Shown here: piece by piece, positions 24,761 through 36,821 of the stretch
Layout of the letters: every line of letters begins with the position of its first letter
Numbering within the stretch: the stretch's first letter is position 1
Source of the DNA: Theobroma cacao
Lineage: Eukaryota > Streptophyta > Magnoliopsida > Malvales > Malvaceae
Assembly (NCBI RefSeq): GCF_000208745.1
Contig: NC_030859.1
Coordinates: 3,404,848 to 3,468,847 of the forward strand
DNA length: 64,000 nt
Reading direction: 5' to 3'
Program-made: the position numbers and the translations under genes
The notes under the pieces: generated by a model
Seen by the model: only the letters and a program-made list of their open reading frames with translations
What the model was told of the DNA's origin: nothing
Database searches by the model: none

Positions 24761-27700
24761 AATGATAAACATGTGGTAAACAGCCGTAAGATTCTTGAAG
24801 GATTAAGAGTTTGTAACCTAGCTTTTAACCGGCAATGGAAAATATTTTTGTTTGAAACTGGTAAGTGTTCTCTTGCGCACCTTTTCTGCTCTTTAATGTG
24901 GCAGTGTCAAGTTTTGCTTCTTGTAGCCTCTTCCTGATTAAGATATGTTGGTCTTTAGCAGAAAACTTAGTTGAGCCTCATAATCTAGTCATTGGGCTAT
25001 AGTGGCCAACTTGTCTATCCCATAATTGGAGCTTTTCTTGCATGATATAGGTCAATCAAAGGCTATAAGTACTCTCACTTGAAAATATAAGTTTTTGCTA
25101 GTACATTGACTGAAATGGTTTCATGAAGAATTGCCTCTTATTGAATCTGATACCACAGTTAATCAAATCTTAGGCTTATGAGTTATGACACAATGTGCAC
25201 CACCCAATCATTGTTGATGGGCTACCTCCTTGCACATTGAACTAATAAGACTTGATAATCCAACAAAAGCCCCAAAGTTAATGATCCTTTTTCTTCTCTT
25301 TTTCCATAATCTCTTTCTTCATTCCTCCCTTCTTCAATCTGATAACTCGGAACAATTTGAACTCCAAGGGAATCTTATCTTTCTTTTTTCTTTTTTCTTT
25401 TTTTTTGTCTCTATTTGGATTTTTGGACCCATGGTTTTGGTAGTATAAGGGATGAGAGTGTAATTTTGACTGAAAACTTGTTTTGATACATTGAGAGACT
25501 TCAATCCCCTCATGAACTCCTATTTCTTATCCAACCCTTTCAAAATTTCAAAGTCAAAGAAATGCAAGCAATAAGCAAATCATGACAATGAGGCATGAGC
25601 AAATCCCAAAACCAAAGTTTTCCACTTCTACGTTAGTGTACATGTCCAATCATTTAAAACAACATTAGAGCCTAGAATCACTGACTAATCAAATTTAAAG
25701 ATTTGGTAAAGACTACCTAACCTTGTTATTTTCTTTCTCATTTCAAGCACATTTTTTTAATTACTTTCATGATTACAACTTGTAGAACACTCAATTGGTC
25801 AAGTCATTGAAATCAGTACATATTTCCTACTTTCAAATGAGATAGTATAAGCATTTTTTCCTCTTATGACTAAGCCTAATTGAACAGTAATGCATCTTCC
25901 TCTTAAACCCTACTCTGGGATTTGGATTTTACCCTCTAAAAGGAGGTAAAACAATTATTTGGTCAAGTTTTAATTGTTCTCTTCACAAGTGGTTTCTTGT
26001 CAAATTACAAGGAAGTTTGCAGCAAGCAACAGGGGGACTCTGATTAAGAAATGGAGTTTGATCTTAAATTTCAGTAGAGCCATTAACACATTTGTTTTCA
26101 AATCCTTAAGTATATTAAGAAAATCTGTCGTATCGAAGCAAATCTTTTAATATATCAAAAAAACTTGTCGCATTGAAGCATTTGAGTTAATGATATATGT
26201 ACATATTCTTCATGTATTAAAATCAAAATAAAAATTCATGTAAGCATCTTGATAAATTATATTAAAAGAATAAAACAAAATATTAAAAAATTAATAAAAT
26301 ATGTTATAACTAATCATTTAACCCCTTATTAAACTTTAAAATTACTGAGACAGACTGAACCTTTAACTGAAACCTTTGGCCTTTTGGTGAGTCTTAGAAA
26401 GGAGGAGGAGTTGTAACCTTGTTGACAGGATCCCAGTATTATTCCTTAGAATTTGAGTCAAAGAGACATGGCCATAAATACAAAGAACGTTCCACAGCTT
26501 TCTTCCTGTCAAAATTCCACAGCTTGGATTAATCAATTCAAGGACCCCATCACATCCCTCAACGTGTTGTATTTAACCATATGTTTTTTTTTTGTTCACA
26601 TTTTGACAGTCTAAACCTTTGAAAAAATTACCAAAAACAACAGACTAGACATATGATTGGTTGATTAAGGATGGTAATAATTATCTATAATAATAGTTAC
26701 TACATATTAAGAGGGCTATTTTGCTAGTATCCCAAAGGTATCTTTTCACAATTTTTTTTTTTAACTTAAAGAAAATTCCATGGCAAAATTCAGATCAAAT
26801 GAACATAGACAATAGATTTTTCAAAGTATTTTTTGGCTAAGTAAATATACCCCAAAGATCTTATCTTCAATGTAAAGCAATATTACTAGCCTTTTAAGAC
26901 ATGTGTTTTCAAATGCATAGGGAGTTTGACTTGTCTGGATAAGGAAGAATCAATGGGGAAGAAGGATAAAAGTAGAACTCAACCGACAACAAAAACTAAA
27001 AGAGAGAACATATAGCTGGAAGCAATTTTCTTCACAATTGTCTGCATGCAAGTTGCAGTTCGCTAACCCCTTCTTTCCTCCTTTTCTTCTTCCCCCAAAG
27101 ACCAGCTTTGATGTTTGAAACAGCCAATAAGACAAGGCTGCAATGAGGGAAGATCATGGCATTTCCCCAAAATAAAGATAGCATGTTAAATCAGCTTGGA
27201 GGCCTTGGACCAATTATTCAAAAGAGAAAAAGAGGGATTCAAAAAGAGAAAAGTGGGATTTAAATTATGGATACGTATACACAGACCGACAATAAAATTT
27301 TTAAATTTCATATACGAACTTGATTGAATGTATATGGATTAAAACCATCTTCTAAGAATAGTTAAAAACCCACTCTTATTACATAAAATAATAATATTAA
27401 TTAATATATATAATACAGCTTGTTTTTGATGAAATTATAGTAGTAAAATAATTCCAAAAGTTAATCATATACTTAATTAAGCAGTAGACTCGAAACCCTA
27501 TAATAAGATTCATGTTGTTTTTGCTAGAGCAGTGACAGCATCAAATAGAGTTTGAAAGAGGGTTTTGTCTATAAGATGATGACCAAAAATAATATTTCTT
27601 TATGATCAGTTCACACTGTTAGGGTTTTTTTTTTTAAGGTAGATTTATATATTTTTTTCCTCTTTTTTACCATCTAGACTGAAAGAATCCATACATGCTG

Positions 27701-30278
27701 CATGCACCACCATGGAATCTACTAATTATATATAGTTGGCAAGCAAAGGCCAATATATAGTATATGTTTATGTATGGTATAAGGTTGAATATCCTTTATA
27801 TAAATTAATAACACAAGTAAGATTTGGACGAGGAGATATGTTAAAGTATTCGATAATCGGCTTGTTCATCGATCTTTGATTAAAAAAACTCTTCAATTAA
27901 TTACTTCATTATTGTCTCATTAATTGGATTAAGGCTAACATAGTTTATAAGTACTGATACAGACTAAGCAAAAAAGATAAGAGACAATCTTGGCTTGTAT
28001 TTCAGGGTAGGTTAGCTTTTTATTATCATAAAGTTCCAAAGAAAATTCAGATGAAGAAAGTGAATATAAAAAGACAAATGGCCTGAAAAAGTCCGTTTCT
28101 GATCCAATGGATGGATGGGACTGGCATTCGAGCTAAGGAAATCAAATTCAGTCAATTCAACCATCATTTGAATCTCTTCTGGGAGTCATTCAAATCAAAA
28201 GCAGGTTTATGATGTGAGATATGAAAACTATGGGTTTCTCAAATTCCAATTATGTGGAAAAGAATAACAAGCAATCACCTAATAATGAAGAAAAAGCATT
28301 ACCACTTGCACCCTCTCTTTATCACCCTTTGCTCTATCATTACTTAATGCTAATGCACAAGATTAAGCAATATATATATATATATATGTATTAATCCTTA
28401 GCCTAATTAATCATATAGTTTATCTCTAAAACTGAAATCTTATGCATGTATGATTTATGACATCATTGATGATTCTTTTTCTGTTTTTGACTGTGGAAAG
28501 AATTAAAAGGATTATACCTTTCCCACCATTCATAACCAAAATAGTCAAAGAGTAGGGAAAAAAAAGGTGAAGAAACAAAAGAAGAAGGAATTACAGTCAA
28601 AGGTTGCTGCAGTCACCATCGTATTATTTCATCATGTGCGGAAAGAGCGGGAGACATGCCATGTTATGCCAGGAAGGTGGGGCTGGAATGCATGATATGT
28701 TGATGATATAAGCATGATGATGTAAGAACACTGATGTCAAAAATGATCTCTGATTTGATCAAACCCTTTTTTTTTTTTCCTTTCTCCTTTCCCCAACACT
28801 TTGAATTTGATTGAGCTGCATATGTCAGATTCCATTACCATAATCCAACTCAATATGAAGAAGTAAGTTATTTAACCTTTTCCCAATGGCCAGAATCATC
28901 TCATTCAACCTTGAGACTGAGCTTTTACTGTTCTTTTCCAAGCATTTGAGAAGAACTGTGCACATGGTTTAAGCTGAACAAGATGAATGGTCCCACTAGA
29001 CTGTTTTTATAATCCTAGTTTGATGAGTGGTCACATTCTAGCCATGGAGGAAAGCTGGTCAAATTCAAATTCTTTGAAAGCTTTTGTTCTTATCCAACCC
29101 TTTTCCATCTTTGAGCCATAGGGAAAGCAAGGGGATGGAGTTATGCAGGACAAATGAATGGATTTAGTCAACAAGATTCGATCATTGAGTAGTATCTTAA
29201 GGATTGGTTCAGAAAATGTAAATGAGTTATTAAGAAAAGGAATATTTAATTCAATGAGGCCACTTGCAGCAGATTCATTGAATTTCTTTTCAACAGGGAA
29301 CAAATGTCACTTTTTCTGTCATTTTGTTCCACAATAAAATTTCCAGGCTCAACAAATGAGGGACTATTGTTTAAATGCATGTGTTTTACATGTGTATTTT
29401 GGGGGTTTTTTTTCTTCAACATGTGTACTACTCAAAATTAAAGAAGCAGGCATAACAGTTGAATACAAGACCTAATTTCAACCAGAAAATTCGGTTCCAA
29501 ATATTGGGAGTCTTGTCCTTATCCCCTAAGCTACCCTTTTTCACCATGTTAGACATGTTCAAGTGGTCATTCCAAGTGAAAACCTGAAGGTCCATTCCAA
29601 TCAAAATAGAGCAGATCAATCAGGTGTCATAAATGCAATGAGTTGAATTTTGACTGAAATCCCTTGTTTTTCAGTGGTTGAAATTGTTCCCTCACTGTTT
29701 TATTTCAGGGAAGTTATCTGGGTTTAAGAGGAAATTGCCTGTATGGATAAGCAAGAATCCCATCAAGACAGAAAAGAACAGAGGAAAGGAGTATTTCCGT
29801 ACACTTTTCTACATTTATTTTCACCCCTAAAATCCTTTTTCCTGCCACCATATGAAACTGTGAACTGCAGATAAGCAGATTCAAGCCTTGAATAACTGAT
29901 GTGACCTTTAATGATTACAAAACAAAGTTTTTAATGCTAACTGCCAAGCCAACTTTGTGGAAAAGAAAAAAGAAACAAATGATAGAGAAAAAGAGAGCAA
30001 GTAGGAGGAAGTTTATGCTATTTTCTTTTCACAGAAGCAAATAACATTAAGATGCAACATAGAGATAACATTCAGACTAAGAAACAGGGAAAATTAATAT
30101 ATGCATATACTCATTTTCTACAATGAAGTCAAGAAACAACAAAGAAAGAAGAAGATATAGGAATATTTTCTTCAGCCCATTGCTAACTACTCTTCTCTCT
30201 TTCTCTCTCCCTCCCCCATGTCTCAACTACCTAATCACCCTGCTTGAATATATGCAGCTTCTCTAATAAGAATATTTG
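24761..30278. other. Gene-poor spacer with one duplicated block
   Basis: About 5.5 kb without a supported gene. It contains the CCCH 3' untranslated region at the start, an (AT)n run near 28371-28387, and a block at about 27480-27785 with a diverged copy at about 31430-31690. Several open frames (for example 29031-29303 on the minus strand) are short and resemble no family. No tRNA or convincing microRNA hairpin was seen. Confidence 0.45.
27480..27785. repeat. Non-coding block, copy 1 of a duplicated segment
   Basis: Shares an ordered series of short identities with 31430-31690: AGATGATGACCAAA, GTTCACACTGTT(A/G)GGG, AAGAATCCAT, GAATCT and TTGG(C/T)AAGCAAAG(G/A)CC, at similar spacings. The same order around the two small genes at 30.3 and 33.4 kb suggests one tandem duplication carrying gene plus flank. 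No open frame is conserved between the two copies. Confidence 0.65.
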
Positions 30279-30479
30279 CTATTTCCTGGTGGATTCATGG
30301 TTGCTGAGATTCTGTTGGCTGCCTTCTTCACTCGCCCAGCGTTGTCCTCCTTTTGTGACAGTGATCATAGTCCCCAGACTCTCCACAATTTCCCCAAATA
30401 TTTTTTCTTTGATCCTTCCTCTCTTTGGTGGAAGAAGGGATTTCTCTTGCTTCACTGGCCTCGTGACTTTGCTATCCAT
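30279..30479 (-). CDS. Small PPKRG-motif plant protein, copy A
   Basis: A 66-aa frame beginning MDSKVTRPVKQEK. Residues 17-27 read PPKRGRIKEKI, a basic motif shared with a second minus-strand frame 3 kb upstream (PPKRGQIKVKM). I recall similar short plant proteins of unknown function built around PPKRGxIKxxIF, from memory only. No signal peptide or membrane segment; the C-terminal third is Ser/Gln/Asn-rich. The start was chosen at the Met nearest the shared motif; the same frame is open 63 codons further upstream (ATG at 30668), but that extension is hydrophobic and not shared. A TTTTTTATAACC stretch near 30763-30774 on the minus strand could be a TATA element. What supports it is recurrence of the motif in a neighbouring copy, not length. 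Confidence 0.58.
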   Translation of the reverse strand: MDSKVTRPVKQEKSLLPPKRGRIKEKIFGEIVESLGTMITVTKGGQRWASEEGSQQNLSNHESTRK

Positions 30480-33353
30480 GCTTTCTGCTATGAAAAAGAG
30501 TAGTTGGATGGTGTGGAAACTTAAAGCGAAAGGTATGAGAATAGTTTCAAAGTCAGGGGAGAAACAGAAGAGATGGGAAGAAGAAAGATAAGAAAGAAGT
30601 GCAGATGAGACTCGGGAGTTTAGGGACTCAGTGGGGTCTAATATTATCCTAGTGGGGTAGCACAACACTCACGAGCCAACGCAGTGACAGAACCATATGC
30701 AAGTGAGTGCGAAAGCAAAAAGAGTTCTAAAATAGACAGATGGTACTACTTTTTGTTGGGGTTATAAAAAATCAGACAAAAAAGCAAGCAATAGACAGCT
30801 CATAATTTTGGTTTTCATCGGATTGTTCTTCCTTAGTAAATTTGCTTTGATTACCGCTTCTAATATAAGTAATGGGACAGGATTGAACCCAAAAAGGGAG
30901 CTCTAAAGCACATGAATAAAAGCAATTCAAGATAAATTCTATCTGAAGGCAAACAGAAAACATTGCAAAGCACATACATGTACCTTATTTGATGTAGAAA
31001 CCTATATAAACAGTGGCCACTTATTCCACAAAACATTGGCATATTAATCCTTATGTAATATTAGTCTATGTTACTTGGATTCAGAGGTGAGTATTGGATA
31101 TGTATGTGTCTGATACAGGTCCAGGCAATTTTTTCTAAGTTTTTCCTTATATATGGAGGGTCGGACCTCCATATTCATGTCCATAGATTATGTGCTAGAC
31201 ATGGATACTTCACAAAAAACGAAGAGTCAGAACCTTGTAAAAGGTTGCATCAGAGGTATAGCAAGTTTTTGGGATCATGATTAGGAACAGGTTCAACTAT
31301 CACAGGCTGGCACTGCAAAACTCAATGTTTACAAGGTGTTTTTCTTATTTTTTGCTGGCAGCATAGCACATCCTACTCATAAACTGTCATAGACCAATCT
31401 TTCAGTATTTATTTAGCCCAATATAATAGCAGAAGGCTCAAAACACTATAAGATTCATTGTCTGCTAATGACTACTTAACAAAGTTATAAAAAAGAATGG
31501 GTTGGTTCAGATGATGACCAAATATTGTCTCTTTCTAAAGTGTTCACACTGTTGGGGACTTTGATTGAAGATTTATCCTTGTCGTTTTCTTTTCCCCATC
31601 TTTTTTCTCATCCAGACAATAAGAATCCATGCACTAATATAGAATCTTCAAAGTTGGTAAGCAAAGACCAAAAGTATTATTATAATAATAGTAGAGAAAA
31701 CTATACCAGGGTCTGAAATTCTGTACAAGGTTAGTTTGTACAGACAGTCTTTCTTTGAGACTCCGGCATCATTATCTCATGAACTGAAGGTACTTTCTTT
31801 CTGACACCGTTACCCCACTCAATCCTAGCTGCTTAGCTGTAGAGATTTAGAATGACCCAACACTAAAACCAAATAGAACCCGGACTGATATATTTCCAGC
31901 CCACAACCAAAAGTTGTTTGAATTTGATAATATATACTGCCTTAAGCAATGTGCAGAGATACAAAAAGGGGAAAAATTCCAAGGTTTTTTTTCTATGTAA
32001 GTGGGGTTGGGTGGGGGGTTTAGTATAATCTAAACTTCCATTAACTGCCAAAAGGTGAGCCCCCAAACCCCCAAACCCTACATATCTACTAAATCAGGGC
32101 TGAAATTAGCATACAAGGGACTAGATTTTCTTTCATCTCATCCCTTCAATATCTCATTCTTTGTGCTTGTTGATTGCTTTGGTTTTTCATTCCCATCACT
32201 ATTTGAGGCAATTTCACATTGATTTTCCTTGAAACATTCCAAAACCATTGTTGAAAAGAGTGAGATTTGCACCTTGCTCCACTTCATCAACATTGACTGA
32301 ATAGTCTCATTGAACCTTTCCAAGTTTCTATTCGTCATTGACTCACCTCCATTCTAGCTATAAGACAATACTCTCTTGAAGTATAATCTTTCCATTCATT
32401 ATCTCAATCCCAATGTTCATCTGATTCTGGTTTTTGCTTGTTAATCGCGTCACATATACTACCAAGCTTGTCATCCTCCTAGAATCATCAAGTAGTTAAA
32501 ATATTATATTCAGATTAGTAGAATAACCATCTATTGTAGTCATGGTTTCTTTCTCTTCTTTAACCAAAAAAAAAAAAAAAGAAAAGAAACAAGTATATAT
32601 TCCTTATTGATTTGATACAAGAGTTGGTTCATATCTACCACTAATCAACGTCTGTGGCCCATTCTAAATCTTCTTACTACCAGCCTCCGGCCTCCAACAA
32701 TAACATATTAATTTGTCCATTTAATGACCAGAAAAATGGAGGAAAAGGTTTATCTTTGCCTTTAACGTCACGCTAGGCAGCACAAACATACAAAGAAGAA
32801 TAAGAAAAAGGGGAGAAAAAATTAATGGACTCATCAGAATCCAACAACAGTATATTATCTTTCAGTTTCGGCAGCTTTCGGAAAACATTCACCAGTAACA
32901 GATATGATTGTTCATTGTATGATTTAAATGAGCATAGATATAGAACACATGAAAAGAAAGAAACAGTTGGATTCTGCAACATTGCATCCTCATAAAATGT
33001 TGTCATCTTCTGCAAAACTGGGAAAAGAAGCCAAGTTAAAGAAATAGTGTAGATTTCACTGAGAAAAGAACTGGAAGACCAGCAACCAAACCATGATTTA
33101 CAAAATATCAATATCCACCATAGCCATGAAATCCTATAACATACATAGAAACAATAATTTACCAAGTTAACTAAATCCATTGTCAATCTCCTTCCACCTA
33201 TACCCCAACTAAGAAACACTGAACTCTGAGGCTAAACAACTAAGCTTATCTGCTTGGGTAATACGAGAGAGGGAAGGAAGAATGCAAGAAAAGCTTCATT
33301 TAGTTGTTACAGAAATCAAGAAATAAAGATATTGGATGACTTTATCATCTTGG
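30480..33353. other. Spacer between the two small genes
   Basis: No further gene could be supported. It holds the second copy of the duplicated non-coding block (about 31430-31690). A 148-codon minus-strand frame at 32773-33219 is rich in hydrophobic residues, but that follows from AT-rich sequence and it resembles nothing I know. Part of the 32.8-33.35 kb stretch may be 3' untranslated sequence of small gene B. Confidence 0.4.
31430..31690. repeat. Non-coding block, copy 2 of a duplicated segment
   Basis: Diverged copy of 27480-27785, in the same orientation; the shared motifs are listed there. It lies about 1.7 kb downstream of small gene B, just as copy 1 lies downstream of small gene A. 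Confidence 0.65.
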
Positions 33354-33558
33354 TCAGGCACCTGAATGCCCCTCTGATGGGTAGGTGCTAGGAGGGGGTG
33401 TTGTTGAGGCTGAGCTTCCACTTCCATCACCTTCTTTTCCCTGTGAAACAACTAATTACTTTCTCTGCCAGCTGTATAAACATCTTAACCTTAATCTGAC
33501 CCCTCTTTGGAGGGATCCTTACTTCTGGCTTCCTTTCTGGGGTCTTTTTATGTTCCAT
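33354..33558 (-). CDS. Small PPKRG-motif protein, copy B (probable frame break)
   Basis: Starts at the ATG 33558 (MEHKKTPERKPEVRIPPKRG, then QIKVKM at residues 21-26). Read in one frame it stops at TGA 33429-33427 after 43 aa, ending TGKRR. If one A of the run in GGGAAAAGAAGG is skipped, the frame runs on for about 24 codons as EGDGSGSSASTTPPPSTYPS... to TGA 33356-33354. That extension has protein-like composition (a Ser/Thr/Pro tail) rather than random codons, so either the gene has a one-base insertion or the run is miscounted. Spliced removal is unlikely: the GT and AG that would fix the frame are only about 19 nt apart. A TATATATA element at 33728-33737 sits about 170 bp upstream of the ATG. 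The product is related to copy A. Confidence 0.5.
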
Positions 33559-36500
33559 GGTTTTGAAACTGTCTTGGAAAGCTAAAGAATTGCTGTTTAG
33601 AAGTACAGAAGAAAGCAGAGGAAAAATCTGCTTTGCTTCTTACAGAAAGAGAAACTAATGGAAGAGTTTGACAGTTAACTATAAAATATAAGAAGAGAAG
33701 ATTTAGGAGAAGGGACTGGTAACAAACATATATATAGTGCAATGAAAGAACAAGCCGTAGTGGTCAGAAGGTTTTACATATGCAGTCATAGTGTGAACGG
33801 GCTGTTTGAATACTAAATAAACATCAAAAGCACCTGTCAAGACAGCTATCCTAATTTAAAGATGTAGTGATTTAGTGATATGTGAGTATCATTATGTGGA
33901 TAATTTTTCTCATATTTTATGGTCTGACTGGGGCCAAAAGGCTTAGTCAAAAAGTTACCAGAAATTGATCTTTCACCTTGGTGAACTGGTACAGGAACTG
34001 GGATCTGACCTTCTTAAGATATGTCATGCCAGGTATTAATCTAATGTCTATACTTAAAGTCCATTGATTCATTATCAATACCAAGTCCAAAAATCTGAAA
34101 CTGTATAGTCCAAATTGTGACTAGCTTATGATATTTCTCCCTATTCCATCTTCTATCTTCCCCTTATCATGCCCTGCCTACAAAGGGTAATTTTGATTGC
34201 CATTCAGCAAATTGTATTTTTTTTTTTAAGGCTGTTGTTCTTTCTTCTTTCGGAACCATTTGTGTCCTAATCAGTTGCCAAGAGAATATAAGTGGAAAAA
34301 CTGGACATTTGTTCAGGAAATGAGGAAAAAATGCAGATTTTGAAGTTCATTGTCGATTGAAAAGAACAGCCCAAAGGGAGTCAAAGTCTGCTATTTCCTT
34401 GGAATTACCAGGTTCATGCATATCTGAAAAGGGTCTTTTTCCATGCCAAAAGTATTGCTTAACCCCCCCCTTTTTTTTTCAGTCCTCACAACGACAATTG
34501 CTCCAGTCTGCCAGTGACTCATAAAAATGGAAATGTGAAAACTTGAGAAATATGAGACCCCAAATACGCCAGCATGACAACCCTTGACTGCTGCCTGTGA
34601 TAGGCACATGGAAAAATATGGAAAATTTAGTTAAAAGGGATAAAACAATTTAAAGTCTTAGTTCAGATGTTAATAGATAGTAAACTAATGTAAAAGAAAT
34701 AGACCCTAATTACTAGGGTTGAACCTCAAAGATCTAAAGTAAATTTCTCCTACCATATCTAGCCAGGGATAACTACAATTCCAGTTGTCACAATTATTGT
34801 TGGCCACTAGAGCCGTGTGGAAACTATATGCTTAGTATCTCTGTGAAATTTTATCCCAAAAAACATAAACCTGTTGGTGCTTGAAAAATAACACTAAGGG
34901 TAACTGCAAGAGGAATTTTTGCTGCATTTATTTACATTTATAGGATGGTTTCTTTGACAAAGACACCTCCTTGGTAACCTTCAGAATTTGAGTAAACAAA
35001 TGGGATTTTCCTTTCGTTTAAAAGCTGGAAGGAATCTTGTTTCTATATGTTAAAGGGCAAGAGCTAAATGTTATGATTGAGACTCATCAGTTAACAAATT
35101 CAATGTGAGACAGAGGTCAAAACCCAGTTTTCTTTTTTTTTTTTTTTAAATGAGAAAGGCATCTGCAATGATGTAATTAATAGAATAAAAGCTCAAAATT
35201 ACATGTGAATCAATAGTACAGAATATGGTTTAATAGAAAAAGGTAGTTCTTTCCTTTCTTTTTGGCTAAGTAATCTTCACCTTTATAAGCCTTTGTACTA
35301 ATGATTACCATTTCTTTCCTTTTTTTTTACCTTAGAGTGAGGTATCTTTGACTATTTTTTATCTGCTTTCTGCACTTTTTTAGTCATTAGTCAAGAATAG
35401 AAAAGTGGAGAGTCCAGGCTTGCCTCAAAAACAACATGGGAATGCAAAGAGATTGAAATATTGATTTGGCATTGGAAATTTCAACATTTTTGAAAGGTCA
35501 GGTCCAATCCCAAATGCAAGGTGGTGATGAAAAGTCTACTTTTTCTAGAAGGCCAACTGTGTAGATGTGAATGACTGAATGTATTATGCATTTGCAGCAA
35601 AATGTCAGATAAATTTTTTCTGCATGTGATAGGAGGGTGACCATTAACTTGACTGTAAATGGTAAAAAATTGCTCCATTCTGACATGGAGATGGAGGTTA
35701 CATGTTCAAGTAGCTGAAACAGCATCAAACAAAGTAGGAATTGGCTAACTCTGTCAAATTAAGTAAAGTCTCTTCTGATACTGTTTTGTCACCGATCATT
35801 AGTTTTTTTAAAAGATCAACGTAATATAGATTAAGATATGCAACGTCATATTTATAAGCTTTTTAAAATCTTTTTAATTATCTGATATAAGATTGAAATA
35901 TCTTACCTATTTTTTTAGAAATATTTGACGTAACATTCAACATCAATTAATTAGTCTTTTGATTGAATCTTTTCTTGAACATGTACCTGCAAACATTGCT
36001 CAAACTTCATTGGAAATTAAACTTCAATCAATCCTTTCGATTTATTTCCAAGCATTTTGATATTCTATTTCTTGTACATTACAAAGGTAAGGTATGAACA
36101 AGATTACAAAACTCAAAGCACAATTTCATATACATAATAATAATAATAATCCCCAACCAATTTCTCTAATCTTGATACATCATCATAATCATGTCCACCC
36201 TTTACACACCATTGATAAAACCCCACCACCAATTTCATCAATACAATCATCATCCACACATCCATGATGAATTTGTTAAAGCAATCATCTTTGACCCATC
36301 AAATTTAATCTAATTTTTTAAACTTATCATGTAAATATTTATTAATTCACACTTAAATTCGTCAAGAACACAAAGTAAGCAAACATAAATCATCGATATT
36401 TTATTTTTTTGTTATGTGACATAATTTCACATAAAAATAAATTATAAAAATAATCATATTATATATATATATATATATATATTAAATTTTAGACATGATG

Positions 36501-36566
36501 ACAATAATGACATCATTCTTGGTTCCACTCCTGAATGAGACGTGTATAGTATGACTCTTGAGGCTT
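33559..36566. other. Spacer upstream of small gene B
   Basis: Holds the small gene B promoter on the left. No open frame resembles a known protein, and I saw no RNA gene. The last few hundred bases are AT-rich with an (AT)n run at 36462-36482, just past the stop of the secreted-peptide gene. Confidence 0.45.
33728..33738 (-). promoter_or_regulatory. Candidate TATA box of small gene B
   Basis: Reads CTATATATATG on the minus strand, about 170 bp before the proposed ATG at 33558, leaving a 5' leader of roughly 140 nt. It stands out in otherwise mixed sequence, but AT-rich DNA gives such matches by chance. Confidence 0.4.
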
Positions 36567-36821
36567 TTATGGCGATCGCTTTCTCTGCAAGCTTGTTGAC
36601 CGGACCATAGATTCGGGTATAAGAACACTGGGATCGGACCTTGACCTATAGAGAGGCATACCTGCGGTGGATTCTCCGACGTGGGGCATTTCGCTGCCCA
36701 TAACCATCAAGGTTGGTTGCTTATCTTCGGCATTTGCAAACCCTTGGCACAATATGAGGGTCGCTAGGAACATAGCCATGAAGCCTCCAGGGGTTTTCTT
36801 AATAGAAGAAGCCGCAGCCAT
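36567..36821 (-). CDS. Small predicted secreted peptide, family unknown
   Basis: An 84-aa frame starting MAAASSIKKTPGG. Residues 14-31 (FMAMFLATLILCQGFANA) form a hydrophobic signal peptide with a good cleavage site after Ala31. The predicted mature part, about 53 aa, has no Cys and is rich in Ser, Pro, Arg and Met, containing PHVGESTAGMPLYRSRSDPS and a basic end, LQRKRSP. This is the look of a plant secreted or signalling peptide precursor, but I recognise no named family. The same frame is open upstream to an ATG at 36926 (119 aa), which would bury the signal peptide, so the start at 36821 is preferred. A TTTATATACT element near 36960-36969 (minus strand) would put transcription start close to 36930. 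Composition is clearly less AT-rich than the flanks, which supports a real gene. Confidence 0.58.
   Translation of the reverse strand: MAAASSIKKTPGGFMAMFLATLILCQGFANAEDKQPTLMVMGSEMPHVGESTAGMPLYRSRSDPSVLIPESMVRSTSLQRKRSP

Noticed and set aside
26489..26504. TTCCACAGCTTTCTT, matching the first 15 bases of miR396
   Set aside because: The rest of the miRNA does not match, and no complementary star arm (AAGCTGTGGAA) occurs nearby; a second short match at 26513 is in the same orientation, so no hairpin forms.
32773..33219. 148-codon hydrophobic minus-strand frame
   Set aside because: Hydrophobicity is what AT-rich DNA gives by chance; no start context or known family. Might be part of the small gene B 3' region.
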